The notes beneath the pieces are model-generated. The model was not told the DNA's origin, made no database searches, and saw nothing but the letters and a program-made list of their open reading frames with translations. A stretch of DNA of 64,000 nucleotides, from assembly GCF_035555955.1 (NCBI RefSeq), contig NZ_DATMGA010000067.1, positions 1 to 64,000 on the forward strand, given 5' to 3'. Below are positions 40,734-49,485 of the stretch, piece after piece. Numbering within the stretch: the stretch's first letter is position 1; every line of letters begins with the position of its first letter. The DNA is from Eoetvoesia sp035555955. GTDB taxonomy: Bacteria > Pseudomonadota > Gammaproteobacteria > Burkholderiales > Burkholderiaceae_B. Both the position numbers and the translations under genes were made by a program.

Positions 40734-42212
40734 TTAGAACCCGCCCAGGCAGACGTATTTGGTCTCGAGGAACTCTTCGATGCCGTAGGTCGAGCCCTCT
40801 CGGCCCAGGCCCGATTGCTTCACGCCGCCGAAAGGCGCGACCTCGTTCGATATCTTGCCGGTATTGACCCCGACCATGCCGTATTCCAGCGCTTCGGCGA
40901 CCCGGAAGATGCGGTGTATGTCGCGGCTGTAAAAATACGAGGCCAGGCCGTATTCGGTATTGTTGGCCAGCTCGATGACGTGGGCCTCGTCGGTGAACTT
41001 GACCACCGGCGCCACGGGGCCGAAGGTTTCTTCCCTCATGCACAACATGGTTTCGGTGACGCCGGCCAGGACGGTGGGCTCGAAGTAGCGCCCGCCCAGC
41101 GCATGCGGCTTGCCGCCAGTGACGGCCCTGGCGCCGTGCTGCAGGGCATCGTCGACGTGGCTGGCCACCTTTTTGACGGCATCGTCGTCGATAAGGGGGC
41201 CTTGCACGACCGAATCGGCGAAGCCGTCGCCCACCTGCAGTTCGCGCACCTTGGCGGCGAGCTTTTCGACGAATGGGTCGTAGATGTCCTGGTGGACGTA
41301 GAACCGGTTGGTGCAGACGCAGGTCTGCCCTGCATTGCGGTATTTGGAAGCCACCGCGCCCTCGACGGCGGCATCGACGTCGGCATCGTCGAAGACGATG
41401 AAGGGGGCCAGCCCGCCCAGTTCCAACGACAGTTTCTTGATGGTGGGGGCGCTTTGCTGCATGAGTATGCGGCCGACCGGGGTCGAGCCGGTGAACGTAA
41501 GCTTGCGCACCGTGGGGCTGTCGCACAGGGTTTTGCCCACGTCTATGGATTTCTGGCCGTCGGCGGTAATAATGTTGAGCACGCCTGCCGGCAGCCCGGC
41601 CCGTCCCGCCAGCTCGGCCAGGGCCAGCGCCGACAGCGGCGTTTGTTCGGCCGGCTTGAGCACCACGGTACAGCCCGCCGCCAGCGCGGGGGCCACCTTG
41701 CGGGTGATCATGGCGTTGGGGAAGTTCCAGGGGGTGATGGCGGCGCACACGCCGATGGGCTCTTTGAGGACCAGCATCCGGCTGGAGGCGCTGGGCGATG
41801 CAAGCACGTCGCCGCTGACGCGCTTGGCCTGTTCGGCGAACCATTCGATGAACGAGGCGCCATAGACGATTTCGCCGCGCGACTCGATAAGGGGCTTGCC
41901 TTGTTCCAGCGTCATGAGTTTGGCGAGGTCTTCGGCGTTTTCCAGCACCAGGTCGAACCATTTGCGCAGGATCTTGGCGCGGGTCTTGGCCGTGCTTGCT
42001 CGCCAGCCCTTGAGCGCCGTTCGCGCCGCTTCGATGGCCCGCGCCGTTTCGGCGGCCCCCAGATTGCTGACCTGGGCGATGATCTGGCCGTTGGCGGGGT
42101 TGTCGACGGCGAAGACGGCGCCGTCGTCCGCACTGACCCATTGCCCGTCCAGGTAGGAGCGGGTCTGGAACAGGGATTTATCGTTCAGATGAATGGGCAG
42201 ATTGGTGGTCAT
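40734..42212 (-). CDS. gabD: NAD(P)-dependent succinate-semialdehyde dehydrogenase-like enzyme
   Basis: 492-residue aldehyde dehydrogenase. The catalytic cysteine is in GQTCVCTNRFY and the general-base glutamate in LELGGLAP; ITPWNFP and FTGSTPVG are the usual cofactor-binding segments. The second cysteine two residues after the catalytic one is typical of GabD. Length and sequence agree with succinate-semialdehyde dehydrogenases, though the family also oxidises glutarate and other short semialdehydes. The start is the ATG of MTTNLPIHLND; the longer frame has no family similarity. It converges on the flavoprotein gene. No gabT lies in the window. Confidence 0.88.
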   Translation of the reverse strand: MTTNLPIHLNDKSLFQTRSYLDGQWVSADDGAVFAVDNPANGQIIAQVSNLGAAETARAIEAARTALKGWRASTAKTRAKILRKWFDLVLENAEDLAKLMTLEQGKPLIESRGEIVYGASFIEWFAEQAKRVSGDVLASPSASSRMLVLKEPIGVCAAITPWNFPNAMITRKVAPALAAGCTVVLKPAEQTPLSALALAELAGRAGLPAGVLNIITADGQKSIDVGKTLCDSPTVRKLTFTGSTPVGRILMQQSAPTIKKLSLELGGLAPFIVFDDADVDAAVEGAVASKYRNAGQTCVCTNRFYVHQDIYDPFVEKLAAKVRELQVGDGFADSVVQGPLIDDDAVKKVASHVDDALQHGARAVTGGKPHALGGRYFEPTVLAGVTETMLCMREETFGPVAPVVKFTDEAHVIELANNTEYGLASYFYSRDIHRIFRVAEALEYGMVGVNTGKISNEVAPFGGVKQSGLGREGSTYGIEEFLETKYVCLGGF

Positions 42213-42267
42213 GGCGGTATGGGTTCGATAAGTGGTTGCGGAATGAAAGCCGTGCGGCGGCCCGCGC

Positions 42268-42951
42268 TTATTCGGGAAGGATGGCCGTGTCGCCCAGCTG
42301 TTCGGAGTATTCGGCGCAAAAAGCCTGTATTTGGCGCATGATGAGGTCGACATCGTCGGTGACGGTGAGCATGTCCATGGAGTCGCCGTCGATGAGCCGG
42401 GCGGGCAGGAGCTGCTCTTTTACCCAGTCGATCATGCCAGCCCAGAATTGCGTGCCGACCAGCACCACGGGCACCTGGGGAATCTTGCGGGTCTGAATGA
42501 GGGTAAGCACCTCGAAAAGCTCGTCCAGCGTGCCGAAGCCGCCGGGCAGGGCGATGTAGGCGGCGCTGTGCATGAAGAAAGTGGCCTTGCGCGATACGAA
42601 GTATTCGAAATGCAGGCTATGGGTTTGATATAGATTGGGTTTTTTCTCGTGGGCCAGCTTGATGTTGAGGCCTATGCTTTTGCCGCCGGCGTTGAAGGCG
42701 CCCTTGTTGGCCGCCTCCATGATGCCCGGGCCGCCGCCTGCGATGACCGGCAGGCCCGCCTGAGCCAGGCGCCGGCCCAGCGCCTCGCTGATTTCGTAGT
42801 AGGGGGAATCGGGGGTGATGCGGGCGCTGCCGAAAATGCTGACGCCCCAGCCAATTTCCTGGAGGGTTTCCGCAGCCGTCTGCATCTCTGACATAATCAC
42901 AGGAATCTGCTGGCTGGCCGGCGTACGAACTACTTTGTTGCTTATTGTCAT
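42268..42951 (-). CDS. LOG-family protein (TIGR00730, nucleotide phosphoribohydrolase-like)
   Basis: 227-residue Rossmann-fold protein of the lysine decarboxylase-like/LOG family. The signatures GGGPGIMEAANKGA and PGGFGTLDE are present. Members cleave nucleoside monophosphates to base and ribose-5-phosphate; plant homologues release cytokinins. With the start at 42951, its ATG overlaps the polA ATG on the opposite strand (CATG), and AAGG lies seven bases upstream. An internal start at 42894 (MSEMQTAAETLQ) would leave a small gap and cannot be excluded. Transcribed away from polA. Confidence 0.86.
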   Translation of the reverse strand: MTISNKVVRTPASQQIPVIMSEMQTAAETLQEIGWGVSIFGSARITPDSPYYEISEALGRRLAQAGLPVIAGGGPGIMEAANKGAFNAGGKSIGLNIKLAHEKKPNLYQTHSLHFEYFVSRKATFFMHSAAYIALPGGFGTLDELFEVLTLIQTRKIPQVPVVLVGTQFWAGMIDWVKEQLLPARLIDGDSMDMLTVTDDVDLIMRQIQAFCAEYSEQLGDTAILPE

Positions 42952-45667
42952 GAAAAAAACCTTGTTGCTTGTTGATGGGTCGAGCTATTTGTACCGGGCC
43001 TACCATGCCTTGCCCGATCTGCGGAACGCCAAAGGCGAACCCACAGGTGCCCTTTATGGTGTCATATCCATGTTACGTAGACTGGTTCAGGATTACAAGG
43101 CGGACTATGCCGCCTGCGTGTTCGACGCCAAGGGGCCGACATTCCGCGACGACATCTACCCCCTGTACAAGGACAACCGGCCGTCCATGCCGGCCGACCT
43201 GGCCGTGCAAATCGAACCCATCCACCAGGCCGTGGCCGCCATGGGCTGGCGGGTGCTCAGTGTAACGGGGGTGGAGGCCGACGACGTCATCGGCACCCTG
43301 GCCCGCGAGGCAACCCGAGAGGGGGTTCATACCGTCATTTCCACTGGCGACAAAGACCTGGCGCAGTTGGTCAACGAAGACGTCGAATTGGTCAACACCA
43401 TGAGCGGCGACCGTCAGGATATCGAAGGGGTGGTGCGCAAGTTCGGCGTCAAACCCGAGCAAATCGTCGATTTCCTCATGCTTACCGGTGATGCCGTGGA
43501 TAACATTCCGGGTGTGACCAAGGTAGGGGCCAAAACCGCCGCCAAATGGCTCAACACCTACCATACGCTGGACAATCTGGTGGCCAATGCGCAGGAAATC
43601 AAGGGTGTTTTGGGCGACAACCTGCGCGCGGCCATTCCCAATTTCGAGCTTACCCGCAAGCTGGTCACCATCAAGACCGATTGCGACATCCCGTTCCTGT
43701 CCGACGACCTGTCCGACCTGGTGCCGGGGGAACCCGACCGCGAGGCCTTGCTGCGCCTGTACGACGAATACGGGTTCCGCACCTGGCTGCGCGAGCTCAG
43801 CGGCGATCCCGAGCGCGTGCCCACCCAGGACAGCCGCGTGGCGGCCGAGGCGCCCGCCGCCGTCACCGACGTCAATTACGAAACCGTGCAGGACTGGCCG
43901 GCGTTCGAGCGCTGGCTCGAGCGTATCCAGTCGGCGAAACTGGTGGCGCTCGACACCGAAACCACCTCGCTCGACCCCATGCAGGCCCGCTTGGTGGGCA
44001 TCTCGCTGTCGGCGGAGCCGGGCATTGCCTGCTATATCCCCGTTGGGCATCGCGGCCCGGACCATCCGGCGCAGCTGCCCAGGCAAGAGGTGCTCGACCG
44101 TCTGCGTCCCTGGCTGGAAGACCCTTCCGCCGCCAAGCTGCTGCACAATGCCAAGTACGATGCCCATGTGTTCCTGAACGAAGGCGTGGCGCTGGCCGGC
44201 ATTGCCGAAGACACCATGCTGCAGGCCTATGTGCTGGAGTCGCACCGGCGCGTCAACCTGCAAGAACTGGGCGAGCGCTGGCTGTCACGCACCGGCGTCA
44301 CCTACGAAGACCTGTGCGGCAAGGGCGCCAAGCAGATCGGATTCGACGAGGTCGAGCTTGAAAAAGCCGGCTATTACGCCAGCGAGGACGCCGACTTCAC
44401 CTTGCAGCTGCACAACGTGCTGCGGCCCAAGGTGGCCGCCGAACCCGGGCTGGAAGCCATTTACCAGCTCGAAATCAAGACTTCCGCGGTGCTGACCACC
44501 ATCGAGCACAACGGCGTGCGCATCGACGCCCAGGCCCTGGCGCAGCAAAGCCACGAGCTGGGCCAGCAAATGCTGGAGCTCGAGCAGAAGGCCTACGAGC
44601 TGGGCGGCCAGCCTTTCAACCTTAACTCGCCCAAGCAGGTGGGTGAAATCCTGTTCCAGCGCCTGCAGTTGCCCACAGTGCGCAAGACCGCCAGCGGGGC
44701 GCCTTCCACCGACGAGGACGTCCTCACCAAGCTGGCGGCCGACTATCCCTTGCCGCAAGTGCTGCTGGACTACCGCGGCCTGGCCAAGCTCAAGTCCACC
44801 TATACCGACAAGCTGCCCAAGATGATCGACCCGCGCACCGGGCGAGTGCATACGCGCTACGCCCAGGCGGCGGTCATCACGGGGCGACTGGCGTCCTCCG
44901 ACCCCAATCTCCAGAACATTCCGGTGCGCACTCCCGAAGGACGCAGGGTGCGCACGGCCTTCGTGGCGACCGACGGCAAGATCATCTCGGCCGACTATTC
45001 CCAGATCGAGCTGCGCGTCATGGCCCATGTTTCGGGCGATGCGAATTTGCAAAGCGCCTTCGAGCGCGGCGAGGACATCCACCGGGCGACCGCCTCGGAG
45101 GTGTTCGGGGTGGCGCTGGATCAGGTCACGTCCGAGCAGCGCCGTTTCGCCAAGACCATCAATTTCGGGCTTATCTACGGCATGGGCGAGTTTGGCCTGG
45201 CGTCCAGCCTGGGCATTACCCGCGATGCGGCAAAATCCTATATCGACCGCTATTTCACGCGCTACCCCGGGGTGGCGGCGTATATGGAGCAAACCAAGGC
45301 CAAGGCGCGTGAACTGGGCTACGTGGAAACTGTGTTCGGACGCCGCCTGTGGCTGCCCGATTTGCGCGGGGCCAAAGGGCCCAGGCAAGCGGCCGCCGAA
45401 CGCGCCGCCATCAATGCGCCCATGCAGGGCACGGCCGCCGATCTCATCAAGATGGCCATGGTCGCCGTGCAGGGCTGGCTGGACGAGCGCAAGTTCAAGA
45501 CCTTGCTGGTCATGCAGGTGCATGACGAACTGGTGCTGGACGCGCCCGCCGCCGAGGTCGACGAAGTGGCCCGGCGCCTGCCCGAGCTGATGTGCGGGGT
45601 CGCGCGGTTGGCCGTGCCCTTGCTGGCCGAGGTCGGCATTGGCGATAATTGGGAGCAGGCGCATTGA
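42950..45667 (+). CDS. polA: DNA polymerase I
   Basis: 905-residue polymerase for Okazaki fragment processing and repair. All three parts are present: the 5'-3' exonuclease (LLVDGSSYLYRAYHALP...GVEADDVIGTLA), the 3'-5' proofreading domain with intact catalytic motifs (LDTETTS, NAKYDAH, YASEDADFT), and the polymerase with motif A DYSQIELR, motif B KTINFGLIYG and motif C VHDELV. The N-terminus MKKTLLLVDGSSYLYR is canonical, which fixes the start despite the lack of a clear ribosome-binding site. The start codon overlaps the divergent LOG gene start. Confidence 0.97.
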   Translation: MKKTLLLVDGSSYLYRAYHALPDLRNAKGEPTGALYGVISMLRRLVQDYKADYAACVFDAKGPTFRDDIYPLYKDNRPSMPADLAVQIEPIHQAVAAMGWRVLSVTGVEADDVIGTLAREATREGVHTVISTGDKDLAQLVNEDVELVNTMSGDRQDIEGVVRKFGVKPEQIVDFLMLTGDAVDNIPGVTKVGAKTAAKWLNTYHTLDNLVANAQEIKGVLGDNLRAAIPNFELTRKLVTIKTDCDIPFLSDDLSDLVPGEPDREALLRLYDEYGFRTWLRELSGDPERVPTQDSRVAAEAPAAVTDVNYETVQDWPAFERWLERIQSAKLVALDTETTSLDPMQARLVGISLSAEPGIACYIPVGHRGPDHPAQLPRQEVLDRLRPWLEDPSAAKLLHNAKYDAHVFLNEGVALAGIAEDTMLQAYVLESHRRVNLQELGERWLSRTGVTYEDLCGKGAKQIGFDEVELEKAGYYASEDADFTLQLHNVLRPKVAAEPGLEAIYQLEIKTSAVLTTIEHNGVRIDAQALAQQSHELGQQMLELEQKAYELGGQPFNLNSPKQVGEILFQRLQLPTVRKTASGAPSTDEDVLTKLAADYPLPQVLLDYRGLAKLKSTYTDKLPKMIDPRTGRVHTRYAQAAVITGRLASSDPNLQNIPVRTPEGRRVRTAFVATDGKIISADYSQIELRVMAHVSGDANLQSAFERGEDIHRATASEVFGVALDQVTSEQRRFAKTINFGLIYGMGEFGLASSLGITRDAAKSYIDRYFTRYPGVAAYMEQTKAKARELGYVETVFGRRLWLPDLRGAKGPRQAAAERAAINAPMQGTAADLIKMAMVAVQGWLDERKFKTLLVMQVHDELVLDAPAAEVDEVARRLPELMCGVARLAVPLLAEVGIGDNWEQAH

Positions 45668-45777
45668 GGCTGTCGCCGGCGTCGCGGTGAGCCGCGGGCT
45701 CAGGGCCGCGCGGTACCGCCGCAGCATGACTATTTGCAACGAGACGGGTGTGCAAGCCCCGTCCTTCAGGAGATGAA

Positions 45778-46566
45778 ATGACCGTTACACCTAAACCCGG
45801 AGAGGCCCCCACGACCATCCACACGCCGGCCGAGGGCCTGGAGCAGGGCGACTTCGACCTGGCGACCTTCGACGGCACGATCAAGGCCTATTACGCCGCA
45901 CCCGCCGGCCAGTCCAATGTGCCCGTCATCCTGGTCATCCAGGAAATCTTCGGTGTGAACGAACACGTCCGCGACATATGCCGGCGCTTTGCCAAAGAGG
46001 GCTACCTGGCGGTTGCGGCCGAGCTCTACCAGCGCCAGGGCGACCCCTCGCCGTACACCGATATGCCCAAGCTGATCGGCGAAATCGTGTCCAAGGTGCC
46101 CGACCAACAGGTCATGGCCGACCTGGACGCCTGCGTCAGGTGGGCGGCCACCCGGGGCGCCAATGTGGCGCAGCTGGGGGTAACCGGCTTTTGCTGGGGC
46201 GGGCGCCTGACCTGGATGTATGCCTCGCATAATCCGGCCTGCAAGGCGGCGGTGGCCTGGTACGGCAAGCTGGCAACGGGCCATGGGCCCTTGCAGACGC
46301 GCAATCCCGTGGACATCGCGGCCGAGGTCCACGCGCCGGTGCTGGGCTTGTATGGCGCCCAGGACGCCAGTATTCCGGTGGACGACGTGCGCAGGGTCGA
46401 GGGCATTCTTGCGCAGGGCAACGAAGCCGCCAGGGCGTCGCAGATGGTCGTGTATCCCGAATCGGGCCACGCCTTTTTTGCGGACTACCGGCCCAGCTAC
46501 CGCGCCCAGGACGCCAAGGATGCCTGGGCCAGGGCGCTGGAGTGGTTCCGCAAGTACCTGGCCTGA
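45778..46566 (+). CDS. Dienelactone hydrolase family protein
   Basis: 262-residue alpha/beta hydrolase of the carboxymethylenebutenolidase type. The nucleophile elbow is GFCWGG, so a cysteine is the nucleophile as in true dienelactone hydrolases; the catalytic histidine is in SGHAFFADYRPSY and the aspartate near GAQDASIPV. AGGAG lies five bases before the ATG. Homologues of this subgroup are often encoded outside chlorocatechol clusters and have unclear substrates. No ortho-cleavage genes are near, so a housekeeping or stress role is possible. It stands alone after polA, converging on htpX. Confidence 0.87.
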   Translation: MTVTPKPGEAPTTIHTPAEGLEQGDFDLATFDGTIKAYYAAPAGQSNVPVILVIQEIFGVNEHVRDICRRFAKEGYLAVAAELYQRQGDPSPYTDMPKLIGEIVSKVPDQQVMADLDACVRWAATRGANVAQLGVTGFCWGGRLTWMYASHNPACKAAVAWYGKLATGHGPLQTRNPVDIAAEVHAPVLGLYGAQDASIPVDDVRRVEGILAQGNEAARASQMVVYPESGHAFFADYRPSYRAQDAKDAWARALEWFRKYLA

Positions 46567-46572
46567 TCCCGG

Positions 46573-47457
46573 TCAGGCGGCCTTGGCCGCCTGCAGGGCC
46601 TGGATGCGGTCGGCAATGGGGGGATGGGTGGCGAACAGCGCGCTTATCCCCTGGCCGCCCGAAATTCCGGCTGCCTCGAACGACTTGGGCAGTTCGCCCG
46701 GCTGCAGTCCGCCCAGTCGCGCCAGGGCCCGTATCATGGGCTGGCCCGAACCCATCAGTTGCGCGGATCCTGCATCGGCGCGGTATTCGCGGCGGCGCGA
46801 GAACCAGGCCACGATCACCGAGGCCAGGATGCCGAAGATGATTTCACATGCGATCACCGTCACGTAATAGCCGATGCCTATGCTGTCCCGGTCGTTCTTG
46901 AGCACCACGCGATCGACGAAGTAGCCGACCACCCTCGCCAGGAAAACCACGAAGGTATTGACCACGCCTTGTATCAGGGTCAGCGTGATCATGTCGCCGT
47001 TGGCGATGTGGGCCACTTCGTGCCCCAGCACGGCGGCGACTTCCTCTTCGTTCATGCTTTCCAGCAGGCCGGTCGAGACGGCGACCAGGGCGTCGTTGCG
47101 AAAGGCGCCCGTGGCGAATGCATTGGGTTCGCCCTCGTAGATGGCAACCTCGGGGCGGCCGATGCCGGCGCGGTCGGCCAACTGGTGCACGGTGTCGAGC
47201 AGCCAGGCTTCGCGCGCATTGCGGGGCGATTGCGGGTCGATGACCTGGGCGCCTGTGCTTTGCTTGGCCATCCATTTGCTCATCAGCAGCGAGATGATCG
47301 AGCCGGTAAAGCCCACCAGCGCCGAAAAGACCAGCAATTGACCAAGATCCAGCCCGTTGGCGGTCAGGAAGCGGCCAACGCCCAGCACGCTCATGGTGAT
47401 GCTCAGCACCAGCATGACGGCCAGGTTGGTAAGCAGGAACAGGAAGATTCGTTTCAT
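46573..47457 (-). CDS. htpX: Membrane zinc metalloprotease HtpX
   Basis: 294-residue integral membrane protease of quality control, which cleaves misfolded inner-membrane proteins. Two N-terminal transmembrane segments (residues 5-30 and 35-60) precede the zinc motif HEVAH in LGHEVAHIANGD, two more hydrophobic segments follow, and the third zinc ligand is in REYRADAGS. Length matches E. coli HtpX. In E. coli it is induced by CpxR and heat; no matching sites were seen upstream. It diverges from an EamA transporter gene 157 bp away. Confidence 0.95.
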   Translation of the reverse strand: MKRIFLFLLTNLAVMLVLSITMSVLGVGRFLTANGLDLGQLLVFSALVGFTGSIISLLMSKWMAKQSTGAQVIDPQSPRNAREAWLLDTVHQLADRAGIGRPEVAIYEGEPNAFATGAFRNDALVAVSTGLLESMNEEEVAAVLGHEVAHIANGDMITLTLIQGVVNTFVVFLARVVGYFVDRVVLKNDRDSIGIGYYVTVIACEIIFGILASVIVAWFSRRREYRADAGSAQLMGSGQPMIRALARLGGLQPGELPKSFEAAGISGGQGISALFATHPPIADRIQALQAAKAA

Positions 47458-47614
47458 GATTTCAGTTTCCCCGACGAATTGAAGTGATTTTGTAGGAGTT
47501 ATAGAGTCCGATATGAGGGCATAGTTCCGGGCTTAAAGGGCCGTGGCGGCAAATATGCCGGGAAGGCGGGTATAGTGTTGTCTTTTCCGGATCTGAACCC
47601 GCGCCTGGTGCATC

Positions 47615-48499
47615 ATGCAGTCATTATGGATGTTGTTGGCAAGTGCCATGTTCGCAATCATGGGCGCCTGCATCAAGCTGGCGTCCGATTACGGCTCATC
47701 GCTGCCGCAAATCGTGCTGTTCCGGGGCATGCCCTCTATATTGCTGCTGTACGGCTGGGCAATCTGCACGCACCGGCGCATCGCGCCGAATAGCTGGAAG
47801 CTTCACATCTGGCGCAATTTGTCGGGCATCGCGGCCATGTGGCTGGGGTTTTACGCGCTGTCGCACTTGCCGCTTTCGACCGCGGTCAGCCTGAACTACA
47901 CCTCGCCGCTCTTCATCGGCGTCGGCATGCTGCTTTGGGGCGGCTCGCAGCGCGATCCGGTGCGCATCCTTGCAGTGATCCTCGGCTTTCTCGGCGTCGT
48001 GGGCGTGCTTCGCCCCAGCATCGAGCACGAGCATTTCCTGGCGGCCCTGCTTGGCCTGGCGGGCGGGGCCATGGGCGCGGTGGCGATGATGCAGGTCCGG
48101 CAACTGGGGCGCGCCGGCGAGGCTGAATGGCGCACGGTGCTTATTTTTTCCAGCTTTGTCTGCCTCAGCAGCCTGGCGGGCCTGAGTCTGGAGGGCTGGC
48201 ACGAGCTGGACGGCCACGCCTGGCTGGCCCTGGTGGGGCTGGGCACCTCCGGCCTGGTCGGGCAACTGGCCATGACCCGCGCTTTCGGCCTGGGCTCGGC
48301 GCTGCTGACCGCAGCCTTGCAATATTCGACCATTATTTTTGCTACCCTGTTGGGCATGGTGTTCTGGGGCGACCACCCCGATGCCGTCGCCTGGGCGGGG
48401 ATGATCTGCATCATCGGCTCGGGCCTGGTGTCGGTCTGGCGCACGGTTGCCGTGGCCAAGGCTGCCCGCAAAGCCGCCTCGCGCGCCGCCGCGGGCTGA
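47615..48499 (+). CDS. EamA/DMT-family transporter
   Basis: 294-residue inner-membrane protein with about ten hydrophobic helices in two homologous halves, the EamA layout of the drug/metabolite transporter superfamily. Recognisable segments are LNYTSPLF in the first half and TRAFGLGSALLTAALQYSTIIFA in the second. The C-terminal tail is short and basic (AKAARKAASRAA). Family members export amino acids, metabolites or drugs; the substrate is unknown. It is a lone gene between htpX and the sulfurtransferase gene. Confidence 0.9.
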   Translation: MQSLWMLLASAMFAIMGACIKLASDYGSSLPQIVLFRGMPSILLLYGWAICTHRRIAPNSWKLHIWRNLSGIAAMWLGFYALSHLPLSTAVSLNYTSPLFIGVGMLLWGGSQRDPVRILAVILGFLGVVGVLRPSIEHEHFLAALLGLAGGAMGAVAMMQVRQLGRAGEAEWRTVLIFSSFVCLSSLAGLSLEGWHELDGHAWLALVGLGTSGLVGQLAMTRAFGLGSALLTAALQYSTIIFATLLGMVFWGDHPDAVAWAGMICIIGSGLVSVWRTVAVAKAARKAASRAAAG

Positions 48500-48589
48500 A
48501 AAAACGAATAGGCCGGGTGCGGTGCGTTTCGTGCGCGGGACGGCGCGAGACGAACGAATCGTCAGGCTCGAAATCACGGAGGAACGGAC

Positions 48590-49459
48590 ATGTTCGATTT
48601 ACTGATCAGTGCGGCACAATTGCGCGAGGGCCTTGCCGGGCCGGGATGGCTGGTCTTCGACGTGCGCCACGACCTGGCCGATCACGCGGCGGGACGGCGC
48701 GCCTACGAAGCGGGCCACGTGCCGGGGGCCATTTATCTGGACCACGAACTTCAGCTGGCCGCGCCGAAAACCGGCAGCAACGGCCGCCATCCCTTGCCCG
48801 CGCTGGCCGATTTTGCCGCGCTGATGCGCGCCCAGGGCCTGAGGCCCGGCATCCAGGCGGTCGTCTACGACGCGGGCAACAGCATGTTTGCCGCGCATTT
48901 GTGGTGGATGTTGCGCTGGCTGGGCCACGAAAACGTGGCGGTGCTGGACGGCGGCTGGCAGGCCTGGCTTGCCGCTGGAGGCGCCGTCGAAACGCGGGTC
49001 AATACGGGTTCCGTCACCGAGGCCCAGGCCCTGCAGGATCGCGGCTATGGCTCCGCGCCGGCGATGCCGGCCGTGGATGCCGCGGCGGTGCTGGCAAACC
49101 TGGAAGCGCCGGCATTCACGGTGGTCGACGCGCGCGCGGCAAACCGCTACCGGGGCGAGGTCGAGCCCATGGATCCAGTTGCGGGGCATATACCGGGGGC
49201 GCTCAATCGCCCCAATTCGCTGAATGTGGAGTCCGACGGGCGTTTCAAGCCGCCCGCCGCACTGCGCGCCGAGTTCGAGGCGCTGCTGGGCGGCGTGTCC
49301 GCGGCCGACGTGGTGCATCAGTGCGGGTCGGGCATTACCGCCTGCCACAACCTGTTTGCCATGGAGCTGGCCGGACTGAAAGGGTCGAGACTTTACCCTG
49401 GCTCGTGGAGCGAATGGTGCAGCGACCCCGGCCGTCCCGTCGCCCGCGGCGCCGGCTGA
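48590..49459 (+). CDS. sseA: Sulfurtransferase (thiosulfate/3-mercaptopyruvate type)
   Basis: 289-residue protein with two rhodanese domains. The first (about 1-140) is the inactive one; the second has the active-site loop HQCGSGITACHN, and CGSG(I/V)TA is typical of 3-mercaptopyruvate sulfurtransferases rather than classical rhodanese (CRxGxT/R). It transfers sulfane sulfur to thiol acceptors or cyanide. Length matches SseA. It follows the transporter gene and converges on the Rieske oxygenase gene 26 bp away. Confidence 0.88.
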   Translation: MFDLLISAAQLREGLAGPGWLVFDVRHDLADHAAGRRAYEAGHVPGAIYLDHELQLAAPKTGSNGRHPLPALADFAALMRAQGLRPGIQAVVYDAGNSMFAAHLWWMLRWLGHENVAVLDGGWQAWLAAGGAVETRVNTGSVTEAQALQDRGYGSAPAMPAVDAAAVLANLEAPAFTVVDARAANRYRGEVEPMDPVAGHIPGALNRPNSLNVESDGRFKPPAALRAEFEALLGGVSAADVVHQCGSGITACHNLFAMELAGLKGSRLYPGSWSEWCSDPGRPVARGAG

Positions 49460-49485
49460 AGCGGCTGGAAACCGCGCGCCAGGCC

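Noticed and set aside
34652..42212. Kynurenine or isatin breakdown cluster
   Set aside because: The cyclase-family gene alone suggests it; tryptophan dioxygenase and kynureninase genes are absent.
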